Shown here: piece by piece, positions 30,990 through 42,529 of the stretch | Layout: the number at the start of each line of letters is the position of its first letter | How positions within the stretch are numbered: the first letter of the stretch is position 1 | Assembly: GCF_014633365.1 (NCBI RefSeq) | Contig: NC_068346.1 | Location: 15,521,030 to 15,585,029 of the forward strand | Length of the DNA stretch: 64,000 nt | Reading direction: 5' to 3' | Origin: Diospyros lotus | Lineage: Eukaryota; Streptophyta; Magnoliopsida; Ericales; Ebenaceae | The notes under the pieces: generated by a model | Databases searched by the model: none | What the model was told of the DNA's origin: nothing | Seen by the model: only the letters and a program-made list of their open reading frames with translations | Made by a program: the position numbers and the translations under genes

Positions 30990-32160
30990 TGTTGGTATTT
31001 TATGAAGAAAGAAAAAAAAAGAAAAAAGAAAAAAGAATGAAAAAAAATATCAAAGCAAAAGTCATCAGATATTTTATTTAATCATAAACTCCAATTTATA
31101 CAGCTAAAATATAAACAGAAATGAGCATAAAATGGACAATAATATGGCATAATATCCAGTCAAAATAACTAACAAACAATATCAGATATTTATTAATTTA
31201 TTGGTTATGGATAATCCTATTTTATTTTGACTTCTTCAAACCACATCAGCAGCTACTAAGTCAAAATTCAATACTCTTCCTTGACTTTGAGGCTGCAAAT
31301 ATAAATTTTAAATTTTAGCATGTCTTGGATATAGCATATGGGCATTTTATAATTTTATAGTTATGAGACATAGGTATGGTTATGGGTTCTGGGGCATAGG
31401 CATTTTTTTGGGCATAAGCATAGATATGGTTTTTTTTAGTAGAGTTAAAATAACTCCTCCTCTTCATGTTGGTCAACAGTAGCTCTAGCTTCTCCTTCTT
31501 GTTGTTGTGATCTGCAACATCCATTTAAATGTAGAAGGATTTCTCATCTCTTCTGGCAGATATGGATAAACCATATTCTGCACAGTTGGATCTTCCATCA
31601 TTTTTTCCAAAGCTTCCATTGACAAACCAAAACTTTTTTTTTGGGCTAACGATGAACCTTGAGAAACACCAACCTCAGATGCAGAAGCAGTTCCATTCTG
31701 AGAAACTTAGTCCACAACCTCAGCATTCTTTGATGATTCTAACGCAGTTGTTTTCTCAAAATCTCCAAAAGAACTCTTCTGTAATGTTTCTTCAAGAGAA
31801 ACATCTACAAACGCATATTTCTTTGGGCGCTCTATTTTTGGTTCACTCAATCTCATAGGTTCCTTAAGAAAAAAGGTTCTAATACCATTTGTTAGTATTT
31901 TATGAAGAAAGAAGAAAAGGGAATGAAAAAAAAATACAAAAGCAAAAGTCATCATATATTTTATTCAATCGTAAACTCTAATTTATACAGCTAAAATATA
32001 AACTGAAATAGGCATAAAGTGGAGAATAATATGGCATAATATCCAGTCAAAACAACTAACAAACAATATCAGATATTTGCTAATTTATTGGTTATGAATA
32101 ATCCTAATTTATTTTGATTTCTTCAAACCACATCAACAACTCCTAAGTCAAAATTCAACA
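30990..32160 (-). mobile_element. TRIM-like LTR element with captured TIC40 sequence
   Basis: Direct repeats 30990 to about 31273 and 31890-32160 (TGTTAGTATTTTATG...AAATTCAACA) are flanked by the perfect target duplication ATGGG (30985-30989 and 32161-32165). Next to the right-hand repeat, the minus strand reads TGGTATTAGAACC (complement of 31875-31887), a Met-type primer site. The element therefore runs right to left. The 616-bp interior encodes no retroelement protein. It instead holds a stretch resembling chloroplast protein TIC40. The LTRs differ at many positions, so it is not young. It sits in the degraded GDSL copy. Confidence 0.9.
31526..31868 (-). pseudogene. Captured TIC40 coding fragment
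   Basis: TIC40 is a chloroplast inner-envelope co-chaperone that works with TIC110 and HSP93 in protein import. One minus-strand frame, broken by a single TAA at about 31709, reads KKYAFVDVSLEETLQKSSF, then VSQNGTASASE, then LEKMMEDPTVQNMVYPYLP, then EEMRNPSTFKWM. This is the central part of TIC40, just before its Sti1-like C-terminal domain. Similarity ends at FKWM, and a short unrecognised frame (MDVADHNNKKEKLELLLTNM) follows. About 110 of some 450 residues are present and uninterrupted by introns. It is recognised from memory of the family. Confidence 0.8.
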
Positions 32161-33876
32161 ATGGGTTTTTATGTTTGTTGAGACTCGAGGGCTGAACGAC
32201 AAATAGACGTGCTAATGTGAATACTGTTTAGGCTTATTACCCCTCAATATTTCATTGCTGTTGGCTTCCTTGGTAAAACAACAGGACAACTCCTGCATGC
32301 ACACACATGTACAAATAATGATTCAAGTAAAACGGAAAGGCTTGAATACAGGGCATGGTCTTCGACTGATTGAAGCCAAAAGTGCATCAATATCTTATTC
32401 CAGTTCATTTTTTCTTATGGCTAATGATTTCAGTTCAGTTGCAGATTATCTTTATTTCGTTTTTCTGTTTATGCATCGAGCTACCAATTAATCTTACCAT
32501 GCAACGGGCAGGATTTGAGAACCCTCTCATAGCTTGCTGTGGTCGTGGTGGCAAATATAACTACAACAGATTCATTAAATGTGGAAGTAAGAAACATGTG
32601 AATGGAACAGAGCTCATTGTTGCAAAACCCTGCAAAGATCCATCGGTTAGAATCAACTGGGATGGAATTCACTTCTCAGAGGCGGTTAACAGGTGGATCT
32701 TTGATCAAATCATCAATGGCTCCTTTTCGGACGCACCAATTCCTTTCAAATTTGCCTGTCACAGGATGGACCACTAAATCATCTGTTTTCTTTATGCTAT
32801 GACTTTCCCTTATTTTATGGGTGAACTTTCTGAAAATGGGACTTCTGCACTTTGTTAATTTGTTACCAGGTAATCTTAGCATTCATTGGCACTTTGTTAA
32901 TTTGTTAATTTCTGCTGGTGTTCAATTGTTGGTTTTAGATGATAGCCTTGATAGCGACAATGTTACTCCTTTTATGACTGGAATGTCATAGTTTGGAGTT
33001 GTAGAAATAGCCTTCTTGTTACTCCATCAGGTACCCGTACTTGTTAAATTTGAATCAAAAGATCTATTTATTTTTTTCTCAAATTCTCAATTAAAATTTG
33101 GGATTTTTTCATTTTGAGGTTAAGGTTTGTTTATCTTTTGGCTAAGTTATATTTCAATAGCAAGTTGCCTGATAAACAGTAACTGTAAGTTAATCAACAA
33201 CAAATAATCACTATTGGTTTAAGTAAGTCATTTGGGTTTGGTCTTACAACTATACTAAACAAAACAATATATAATATATATTGATGAATACATGTGGATT
33301 GAATATGGGTTAGGAATCTTGTAACCATCTATCTACTCATACTTGAGTGGGAGCTTATTCTTATTTATACTCACCCGGTTTGAACAAATTTTTAGGTCTA
33401 CATTCAGCTAGAATGAACTGAGTTTATCGAAAATTTGTTAAATCAAATTTTTAAGTCTACGCCGAATTAGAATGGACTGAGTTTATCGGATATTAATTTG
33501 TTGAATCAGGTAAAATTACCACTTCTAAAAACTGTATACAAAAACACAAGGAACCCACACAAAGCTAGCTAGGAGACCCATGCATTGAGACACCCTTTTA
33601 TTCAAGTATTAATTTCAACATTGTGACCGAACCGAAGCAAGGACTAACTCGAAATTTGAGTAACACTTAATACAAGAATGGTTTGAAGTAAGTAGTAACC
33701 CTTTCTATAAATAAATGTGGCAAGAACTCACTCATCAGGAACATCAGTGTAAAGTTTATGAAATCATTCTATCTCTAGCATTATTCCCTAACATGGATGC
33801 ACTTCTACGAACGTGTATAGGTTTTCTGTTTCACTTTTCTTCAAACAATGTTAATGGTGATGCTAATCAACAACCA

Positions 33877-34842
33877 TCATCCCAGTTCAACCGAACTTTC
33901 CATGTACACAGAAACAACAAAAAAACCAGGCAAATTGCCAGTAGGACACTCTTCTCCTGCAGTGCTATTTGCAGGCTGAGGTGATGGCAAGATTGTCGAT
34001 CCCAACGATGATGACAATGGCGACAAAGCCGCCAGGGCTGGTGGCGGAGATGGGGGCGACGGTGTCCGCTGAAAAATGGCAAGAGAATGCCTCAGTTCCG
34101 GGCTAAAGAGCCAGCCATGGACATCCCAGCAGACCCCCAGCGGAGCTTCTTCAACGTCGATGAACTCGTTGCCCCTGAAGTTCCACTGAAGGTGCCTCAC
34201 TTGCAGGACTAAATTCCCATCGATTCTTATCTCCATGTGTGGATCACACTCTTCCGAAGAGTCATTGTAGCAGTCGACTGAAATCTCGTGACACGCTCTG
34301 CGTTTATGAAACTTGTTTCTTGTCAAGAACAACTTCTTGCCAGATAAATGGTCCTTCCTCGAAACAAAGAGAGGATCAAGCAGAAGGCTGCAGCCAGTCC
34401 TTGTGAAGGCTTCTTGTTCCAGGTTGCCGAGCAGAAGCACGAGCTCTTGATCACATGCAATGGCGATGTAGTAGTTTGACTGCGGCTCAATTTGACCATT
34501 GAAATTAGCAGCCATGAGGTCCCAAACCAGATCAACAGTCTTATCGCCGGCGAGTAGCTGCTCGGAGCCTTCTTTCCGCCTGGAAAACCAGGTACTGAAC
34601 TCAACCTTGTAGCAGCAATTTCCATGTTGATCTGGTCCTTGAAGAGATAAAGATAGCCCATGAAGCAACACATTCTTGCGCCATGTAACAGTTATCAAAC
34701 AGCTTTGGCCGGCGAGTATGGTTCCATAAACAGAGGTTGCCATGTTCTTGCCTGGCCTAAACTCGTGTGCAGTTGCAGAGTGATCGTTATCAAGAGAAGA
34801 AGAAGAGAGTGATGTCGACATGGATGCATGCATATTATTCAT
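33877..34842 (-). CDS. DUF868 family protein (copy 1)
   Basis: Single-exon gene of 321 codons, plant-specific DUF868 family of unknown function. The start MNNMHASMSTSLSS at 34842 was chosen because it is shared with the second copy; an upstream in-frame extension to 34974 is not conserved there. Family motifs in order: CLITVTWRKN (about 51-60), VDLVWDLMAANFNGQ, EPQSNYYIAIACDQELVLLL, VSRKDHLSGKKLFLTR, EIRIDGNLVLQVRHLQW, NFRGNEF and VCWDVHGWLF, followed by a proline/serine-rich tail. It lies downstream of a U2 gene on the same strand; the two are separate transcription units. Confidence 0.9.
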   Translation of the reverse strand: MNNMHASMSTSLSSSSLDNDHSATAHEFRPGKNMATSVYGTILAGQSCLITVTWRKNVLLHGLSLSLQGPDQHGNCCYKVEFSTWFSRRKEGSEQLLAGDKTVDLVWDLMAANFNGQIEPQSNYYIAIACDQELVLLLGNLEQEAFTRTGCSLLLDPLFVSRKDHLSGKKLFLTRNKFHKRRACHEISVDCYNDSSEECDPHMEIRIDGNLVLQVRHLQWNFRGNEFIDVEEAPLGVCWDVHGWLFSPELRHSLAIFQRTPSPPSPPPALAALSPLSSSLGSTILPSPQPANSTAGEECPTGNLPGFFVVSVYMESSVELG

Positions 34843-35714
34843 GGGGAAGACAAGGAAAAGGGATGGCGGAAATATAAGAAAGGCAGGAACCCTTAATGCA
34901 TCAGGAATAAGTTTATTTGATGTAAAATAGATTAGGAATAATAGGTTTGTTTGTTTCGTATCCAAATTAAACAAGGATTAGGCTTCGGCTTCTTTCAAAA
35001 TTTACAACTCTTGTTATTAGATTTCTGTTAGGAATATGTTTTCTTTTTGTATAAACAGATTCAGTTTTTTTTTAATCTTTTGTGGAATTATATTTAAAGA
35101 ATAAGAATTAAATTTGACTAAATAATAAATAAATAGTATAATTAATTATTGAAATTTGACTCTCTGATCCATTGCTTCCACCATCACTCTTTTCTTCTTC
35201 ATGATGCGCTATTACAGTCCTATTAAAGAAAGTACACAATAAAGCAAAAGCGAAGATCGCAAAATGCATCAACTCTCATCAAAATCAATGATTGCAAGCC
35301 CCTATGAATCTCTGTGCAATTGAAACCCATTAAAGATTTGAATCTGCAACTGTGCAGGTGGAATGTAGACTTCAAATGGAAGTTGGATTATGTTTCAGAT
35401 CAACTATCATCGCGCACTCATATCATCAAGAGTGCCGCTTCGTCAGGCAGGCAGACATCCGCGCGCATACAACAAATATCTATAAGTTGTCCGGAACTCA
35501 TAGCCCGAGCACGCACGCCTGGGAGGGTTGATTCACCTGAAAGGCAACGGGTATTTGTCCATTGATATTTCTTCACTCCCGCCCAAATGGTTACACACTT
35601 CGCAAGAACAAATGCAAAACCAATGGTTATAAACTTCATAAGAACAACTGCAGAGACTCATATCATAGAACCGTCGCGTCAGTTCTTCCAAAAACATTTC
35701 GAGACTCGAATTGG

Positions 35715-35910
35715 GTGGGGTGCGCCAGGCCAAGACAATAGTGTAACGCCAAGGCGACGCGCGAGGACCCCAGTAGCAAGCTACCGTGACGGGCCCTCCC
35801 CCTCAAAAAATTAATTTAATATCATGTGAGCCGATGGCCCACGTATCAGATATTAAACTGATAAGAACAGATACTACACTTGATCTTAGCCAAAAGGCCG
35901 AGAAAGGTAT
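35715..35910 (-). ncRNA. U2 spliceosomal snRNA (copy 2)
   Basis: The complement starts ATACCTTTCTCGG at 35910 and keeps the GTAGTA branch-pairing element, Sm site and 3' stems. By eye it differs from copy 1 by one base near the 3' end (TTGTCTTGG for TTGCCTTGG). The USE (complement of 35977-35987) is intact and at the same distance as in copy 1. It is probably functional. Confidence 0.94.
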
Positions 35911-36160
35911 GCCTTATACGACGCCCCCATCTTCAGTTTTATTCATCCAATTCTCTCTGCAGTTGTTCCGTTTTCCCGATGTGGGACGAATGAACCATTG
36001 CTGTTGCAATGAGGCGCAGAAAACAACTATGTCGGAAGCCTGCCTTGCAGCTTGGACCGTCGAGCAAGACTAATGCCAGCCATCCACCTTAGCCATCCAA
36101 CTGATGGTGGTATGGCAGAAACCAAACCCAACAGGATACGACGAGAAGTATGGAGGATTG

Positions 36161-36964
36161 CAAAAAGTATCCCGGGCTATGTTTTCTCATCCGGTTTAGG
36201 CCTTTTTCATGGAACTCTAGGAAATAGGAGGTGACAGCTCAATCAACGATTAAGTCTAAGTATATTTTAGCTGCTATTACAACTAATCAAATCATTTGGC
36301 TTAGAAAGTTAAGCTGCGTTTTTTACTTATATTTTTAATTCGTTTTGAGTTTTTAATTTTTTAAAATACTAAAAATACGTTTATTTTACTATTTTTAAAA
36401 ATAAAAAAAATTTAACGTGGTAAAAACACCCAAAACGCAAAAAACACACGGCCTCCCTTCCTCCCCCACCCCCTAAACACCTAGCATCTTTCTTCTATCT
36501 CCTCTCCTCTCCTTAATGTCATTACAGATTTCATGGAGGGAATTAGCTATCAATATACATTTTTAATATTATTTTATTTAATGTTTTACTTAGTTAAATT
36601 AGTTGCTTAAAATTAAGAATGTTGGCTGTTGTTTTAAAAGCATGTTAGGAGTGGTAGAGATAATTATGGCCCTATTCTCTCTCATGTAATTTGTTATATA
36701 TAAGCATTTCAATGAAATTAAAATAGGTAGCATATTTTGTCCTGCAATTTTATATTCTGCCATTTTTTTATAGATACTGCTTTTGTGACTGCAATGTTAT
36801 AAAAGGCAAAATGGTTACGGGTGGCATTGAACTTAATATCAATCAAGTCTACCTTCCTTTCCTTTGTTCCCATACACAAAATCCCTTGCAGTTGTACTTG
36901 TAACTCTTAGATAATATACATGTATAGCCCACCATCCTCATCCCTATTATGTGATGGATATCCA
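36161..36964. other. Spacer between tandem units
   Basis: Unique AT-rich sequence not shared by the two duplication units. It contains a self-complementary AT stretch near 36340-36420. No gene, RNA or bounded element was recognised. Confidence 0.5.
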
Positions 36965-37768
36965 TCAGGTACCCATACTAGTTAAATTTTAATTAAAAAA
37001 TCTGTTCATTTGTTTTTTCTAAAATTCTCAATTAAAATTTAGAGTTATTGCATTTTTAAGTTAAGGTTTGTCTTATCTTTTACTCAGTTAAGGGATATTT
37101 CAATTACGGGTTGTGAGTAACTGTAACCTAACCAACAACAAATAATCATTATTAATTTAGGTAGGTCATTTGGGTTTGGCCTTATGACTATGCTAAACAA
37201 AACAGTATATATATATATATAAATTGATTAATACATGTAGATTGAATGTAGGTTAAGAACCCTGTAATAACCATTTATCTACTCGTACTTGAATAAGAGC
37301 TTATTCTTGTTCATATTCACCATATTTGAACAAATTTTTAGATCTACACTCACCTAGAATGGACTGAGTTTGTCTGATATTTTATTGAATGAAATAGAAA
37401 TTGAATATCTAAAAGACTCTGTGCAAAACAATTCCCCTGGAACCCAGACTAAGCTAGCTAGTAGGAGCCTCATGCATTGAGACACCCTTTTATTCAAGTA
37501 TTAATTTCAACATTGTGACCGAACCAGGTAAGGACTAACTCGAAATTTGAGTAGAACACTCAACAAAAGAACGGTTTGGAGTAAGTAGGAACCCTTTGAT
37601 AAATAAAGGTGGCAAGAACTCACTCAGGAACATCAGTGTAAAATTTATGAAATCATTCTATCTCTAGCATTATTCCCTAACATGGATGCACTTCTACGAA
37701 CGTGTGTAGGTTTTCTGTTTCACTTTTCTTCAAACAACAATGTTAATGGTGATGCTAATCAGCAACCA

Positions 37769-38734
37769 TCATCCCAGTTCATCCGAACCATCCATATACA
37801 CAGAAACAACCAAAAAACAGGGCAAATTGCCAGTACGACACTCTTCTCCTGCAGTGCTATTTGCAGGCTGAGGTGATGGCAACATTGTCGATCCCAACGA
37901 TGATGACAATGGCGACAAAGCCGCCAGGGCTGGTGGCGGAGATGGGGACGACGGTGTCCGCTGAAAAATGGCAAGAGAATGCCTCAGTTCCGGGCTAAAG
38001 AGCCAGCCATGGACATCCCAGCAGACCTCCAGTGGAGCTTCCTCAACGTCGATGAACTCGTTGCCCCTGAAGTTCCACTGAAGGTGCCTCACTTGCAGGA
38101 CTAAATTCCCATCGATTCTTATCTCCATGTGTGGATCACACTCTTCCGAAGAGTCATTGTAGCAGTCGACTGAAATCTCGTGACACGCTCTGCGTTTATG
38201 AAACTTGCTTCTTGTCAAGAACAACTTCTTGCCAGATAAATGGTCCTTCCTCGAAACAAAGAGAGGATCAAGCAGAAGGCTGCAGCCAGTCCTTGTGAAG
38301 GCTTCTTGTTCCAGGTTGCCGAGCAGAAGCACGAGCTCTTGATCACATGCAATGGCGATGTAGTAGTTTGACTGCGGCTCAATTTGACCATTGAAATTAG
38401 CAGCCATGAGGTCCCAAACCAGATCAACAGTCTTATCGCCGGCGAGTAGCTGCTCGGAGCCTTCTTTCCGCCTGGAAAACCAGGTACTGAACTCAACCTT
38501 GTAGCAGCAATTTCCATGTTGATCTGGTCCTTGAAGAGATAAAGATAGCCCATGAAGCAACACATTCTTGCGCCATGTAACAGTTATCAAACAGCTTTGG
38601 CCGGCGAGTATGGTTCCATAAACAGAGGTTGCCATGTTCTTGCCTGGCCTAAACTCGTGTGCAGTTGCGGAGTGATCGTTCTCAAGAGAAGAAGAAGAGA
38701 GTGATGTCGACATGGATGCATGCATATTATTCAT
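37769..38734 (-). CDS. DUF868 family protein (copy 2)
   Basis: 321 codons, collinear with the copy at 33877-34842 without gaps. About a dozen residues differ by eye, including D/E near residue 18, N/S in FLTR(N/S)KFHK, APL(G/E)VCWDV and several in the last 25 residues. Differences cluster in the tail, whereas the DUF868 core is nearly unchanged. This fits recent duplication with both copies kept under constraint or homogenised. The upstream 130 bp resemble copy 1, so both may be expressed. Confidence 0.9.
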   Translation of the reverse strand: MNNMHASMSTSLSSSSLENDHSATAHEFRPGKNMATSVYGTILAGQSCLITVTWRKNVLLHGLSLSLQGPDQHGNCCYKVEFSTWFSRRKEGSEQLLAGDKTVDLVWDLMAANFNGQIEPQSNYYIAIACDQELVLLLGNLEQEAFTRTGCSLLLDPLFVSRKDHLSGKKLFLTRSKFHKRRACHEISVDCYNDSSEECDPHMEIRIDGNLVLQVRHLQWNFRGNEFIDVEEAPLEVCWDVHGWLFSPELRHSLAIFQRTPSSPSPPPALAALSPLSSSLGSTMLPSPQPANSTAGEECRTGNLPCFLVVSVYMDGSDELG

Positions 38735-39552
38735 GGGGAAGACAAGGAAAAGGGATGGTGGAAATATAAGAAAGGCAGGAACCCTTAATGCATCGGGAAT
38801 AAGTTTATTTGATGTAAAATAGATTAGGAATAATAGGTTTATTTGTTTGTTTGTTTCATATCCAAATTAAACTAGGATTAGGAATATGTTTTCTTTTTGC
38901 ATAAAATAGATTCAGTTTTCTTTTTAAATTTTTTTATGGAATTAAATTTAAAAAATAAGAATTAAATTTGACTAATAATAAATAAATAGTAGAATTAATT
39001 ATTGAAATTTGATTATCTGATCCATTGCTTCCACCATCACACCTTTCTTCTTCATGATGCGCTATTACAGTCCTATTAAAGAAAGTACACAATAAAGCAA
39101 AAGCAAAGATCGCAAATGCATCAACTCTCATCAAATTCAATGATTGCAAGCCCCTATGAATCTCTGTGCAATTGAAACCCATTAAAGATTTGAATCTGCA
39201 ACTGTGCAGGTGGAAAGTAGACTTCAAATGGAAGTTGGATTATGTTTCAGATCAACTATCATCGCGCACTAATATCATCAAGAGTGCCCCTTCCTCAGGC
39301 AGAGATCCACAAGCTCTCGACAAAAAGCCACAATTGCTCCGGAAGCCGATATCACTCACAGCCCGAGCACCCTTGGGATTTTGGTGCATGAGAGGACCCA
39401 GCCTTCGGCCCTTTGGAGGCAGCGGCTACTTATCGACTGATATTTCTTCACGCCTGATCGATGGTTATAAACTTCGCAGGATCAAGTGCAAAGCCTAAGG
39501 TCATGGGAACCATCGCATCAGTTCCTTCAAATACATTCGAGACTAGAATTGG

Positions 39553-39748
39553 GTGGGGTGCGCCAGGCCAAGGCAATAGTGTAACGCCAAGGCGACGCGC
39601 GAGGACCCCAGTAGCAAGCTACCGTGACGGGCCCTCCCCCTCAAAAAATTAATTTAATATCATGTGAGCCGATGGCCCACGTATCAGATATTAAACTGAT
39701 AAGAACAGATACTACACTTGATCTTAGCCAAAAGGCCGAGAAAGGTAT
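39553..39748 (-). ncRNA. U2 spliceosomal snRNA (copy 3)
   Basis: The complement starts ATACCTTTCTCGG at 39748. By eye the RNA is identical to copy 1 at 16896-17091, including branch-pairing element, Sm site and 3' stem-loops. The USE is at 39815-39825 (complement). The 300 bp upstream also match copy 1 closely, which marks these two as the closest pair. It is probably functional. Confidence 0.95.
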
Positions 39749-40632
39749 GCCTTCTATCATGCTCCCATCTTCATTTTTATTCATCCAATTCTCTCTGCTG
39801 TTGTTCCGTTTTCCCGATGTGGGACGAATGAACCATTGCTGTTGCAATGAGACCCAGAAAACAACTATGTGGGAAGCCTTGCTTGCAGCTTGGACCGTTG
39901 AGGAAGGAAGACTAATGCCAACCATCTATCTACCTAATCCTTCCAACTGTTGGTGGCATGGCAGAAACCAAACCCAACACCAGGATACGACGAGAAGGGG
40001 AGATCAAGCATGCCAGACCAGTTTTTGTGTGTTGAAGATTATAACGAAACGGTGACATCCCAAATCACCTTTCTCGTCTCCTCTTCTTGCTGAATAGATA
40101 AGCCCGCACCCCCTCGTCAATGTCTTTAATTTCATTCATCCAGGTTGATTGATCCTAATAATCATAAGCTTTTCATTTGTGGCCAAAAAAATCGTGAATA
40201 TAAACTATAGAAACAATTTCCTAGTACATCTATCGACCCCTTTATAATTGGATTCTAAGAAATAGAGGTAGCTCTTTGCCACAGACACCATACATCCTTT
40301 CGTTTTTTTTTCTTTTTTCCTTCGGTTTTAAGTGATTTCAAGCTAACCTTAACTGAGAGAGACAGAGAGAGAGGGGGCCCCAAAAATGCACATCACACAT
40401 TAAGCTAAACAGGTAGGTAGTCCTCTGAAGAACTCAAATGAAGAGGAGAAAGAAATGCACTTTTGCACAGTTGCAACAACAGATCAATAAAAGAGTTTTC
40501 TGCTAGTGCTCAATAATTCTATTCCCATTCCCCAGCAAAATCAAGACAAAAATTAAACAAAGTGAAAATATATATATATTATTTCCTCTGTCAAAAGGTA
40601 AAGAACAAAATAAAATCCATTTCAACTGAAGA

Positions 40633-42529
40633 TCACCATCTTTCTCTCGACCTTGACCTGCCAAGTAACCAGACCGCAAGCATCAATTAAGCACTATAAT
40701 AAAACAACTCACTTTTCTCAACCAAAACAATATATGCAAGGCATTATCCTAGTTACGTACAGCTTATATCCTAGCTAGTCATGTACACATGTCATGGATC
40801 AATACAAAATGTTTAGGTCAAGAAATAGAATATGATAAATACACAATGTCCGAAAACAATTTCTATTTCATGCTCCTTAAAATAGCAGAATAAGTTTTTT
40901 GGTCAAGTTCTTTGAAACTTGTAAATCCACCGGATGTACAATGAGAAAGTTGTGGCAATAGAAAAGCACGGATAAAGGGCAAACCAACTGCCTATGTGCC
41001 ATACCTACTTATGTCCCTATTGCCCTAGAATCCTCTTCCCCATCCACCTTGGAAAAGTCCTCTATCATCACCTTGCCTTGTGCAGATATCTCCAGTGCCC
41101 CTTCATCGGAGCCTCTCCACGACCACCTCAAACTAGGGGTGAGTAAAGTTCGGGTAAATTGATCTAATCGAACCAAACTGGCAAGTTCAATCGGTTCGAT
41201 TCGATTTGGTCATATTTTTTTTCCTAAAAATCGGTTATTTAGTTTGGTTCGATTATTTATGCCAAAATAATCAAATAACCAAATAATTGAAACTTACTTG
41301 TGACCGCCCCCTCCTTCCCAGCGCTAGAACTGAGAGTTATTACCTGTGAGTTATTACCTGTGAGTTCTTGACCCAACACCCCCCCCCCCCCGAGGCAGCT
41401 AGTCACCTGGAGTCTGGAGACCAAGACCGATAGAGAGAGAGAGAGCTTCCAGCAGACCAACACAAATCAATCGATTTTGTGTCCATCGGCGCGTCGCCAT
41501 CAGTGAATCAATGATGGTCACCTCTGTCTTTGATGCCTTTGCCGTAGGCAGTTGGCCGTGCCCACCTTTCCATTCGTCGTCCAATCGTCCCCTTCATCTC
41601 CTTCGTCAGACCCACACAAACGCCGTTCCATCATTTCCTTGTTTCTTTCTTTCCTTCCTTGTGCTTGGACGATCAACCCACACCAACGACAACCGACTGT
41701 CAACAGAGCTTACTTAGGTTAGTATTGACAATTAGGTAACTTAGGTTAGTGTTTTGTAGGATTTTTTAATTTTTTTGACTTTCAGTTGGGTTAGTTTGTT
41801 GATGTATTTCTTCGTTTGCATTATGGGTTGTTCGTTTGTATTTCCTTCGTTTGCACAAACGAATTTATATTATCTCTTGTGTATTTCTTCTGTTCTTCTG
41901 CATTGTAAATGGGTTTACATTTTTCTGTTCTTCTTTATTGTAAATGGATTTGTATTCTCTCTTGTGTGTATTCCTTCGATTGCACAAAAGGGTTGCACAA
42001 ACATTGTTCCTCTATTCCTATATATCAATTTATGTATCAACTTTTGGTTTTGCAAAATTATTTTTCGGTTATCGGTTCGGTTAACTCAATTTAGATTTTG
42101 GTTAGTTCGGTTTCGATTAGTTAGGTTAGCTGGGATTAGTTAGTTGGTTCGATTCGATTATTATATACAGTTCAGTTCGATTCAGTTAGTATTTTTTGGT
42201 CGGTTCTGTTCAGTTATAACCGAATGCACACCCCTACCTCAAACACCCTGGACTGAGGTGGTAGCCTTTTAAGACAACCAAAAACCCTGCCTGCTCCAAA
42301 ACCTAGCCTTTTAATTGCTTTCTAACCAAATTAGACTTTGTCATCCAACTCTCTTCTTAGCAATTTTAAGTCCCTTTCTTTAGTGAGTACCAAATCATGT
42401 AAATTGTTATGTTCTCCACTAGGACCCTCCACACCTTCCCTGTTAGCATTTGAATAGGATATTTTCTCAAGTTCCCTTTTTAGATGGCTTATGTCAATTT
42501 TTTCAAGATCTATGCCTACAATTTTTTGC
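40633..42529 (-). pseudogene. eIF4B 3' end (copy 2), split by a hAT-type element
   Basis: Minus-strand counterpart of 15233-16010. The penultimate exon runs from about 42529 to 41005 and the last exon is 40657-40633 (RSRERW, stop). The exon contains the coiled-coil segment ISHLKRELEKISYSNANRE but has stop codons after ELDDKV. It is interrupted by the element at 41134-42236. No upstream eIF4B exons exist; an LTR begins at 42612. It is non-functional and more decayed than copy 1. Confidence 0.75.
41134..42236. mobile_element. hAT-type non-autonomous DNA transposon
   Basis: The ends TAGGGGTG and CACCCCTA are inverted repeats. They are flanked by a perfect 8-bp duplication CCTCAAAC (41126-41133 and 42237-42244), the size expected for hAT elements. 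The subterminal regions are rich in GGTTCGATT/AATCGAACC-type repeats (CGGTTCGATTCGATTTGG near 41200, GGTTCGATTCGATTA near 42145). There is no transposase. The interior includes a C run (about 41382-41395) and T-rich sequence; its open frames lack known motifs. It is inserted in the eIF4B pseudo-exon. Confidence 0.88.

Larger units (their letters stand above)
30790..32777 (+). pseudogene. Second GDSL copy, only exons 1 and 5 left
   Basis: Exon 1 remains at about 30800-30905: ANCHFPAIFNF then [18 protein letters not shown]. The GDS motif has become TDS, losing the block I glycine but not the serine. Exon 5 is intact at 32511-32777 after an acceptor GGGCAG (IACCGRGGKYNYN, INWDGIHFSEAVNRW, ending HRMDH). 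Exons 2-4 are absent. The space between holds a 1.17-kb LTR element (30990-32160) and unrelated sequence. It is in tandem with the intact gene and clearly dead as an esterase. Confidence 0.85.
33020..36160 (-). repeat. Tandem duplication unit 1 (U2 + DUF868)
   Basis: Matches 36965 to about 39995 in the same orientation, starting at CCATCAGGTACCC and ending in the region upstream of the U2 gene (AAACCCAACA...GGATACGACGAGAAG). The DUF868 exon is almost identical between units. The U2 flank (35440-35700 versus 39300-39550) is more diverged. At 33020-33870 the unit holds AT-rich sequence and the DUF868 3' flank, with no other gene. Confidence 0.88.
36965..39995 (-). repeat. Tandem duplication unit 2 (U2 + DUF868)
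   Basis: Second unit of the direct repeat described for 33020-36160. Beyond its U2 promoter it continues (40000-42606) into an eIF4B 3' fragment, which unit 1 lacks. Unit 2 therefore retains more of the ancestral neighbourhood and unit 1 is probably the derived copy. Confidence 0.85.
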
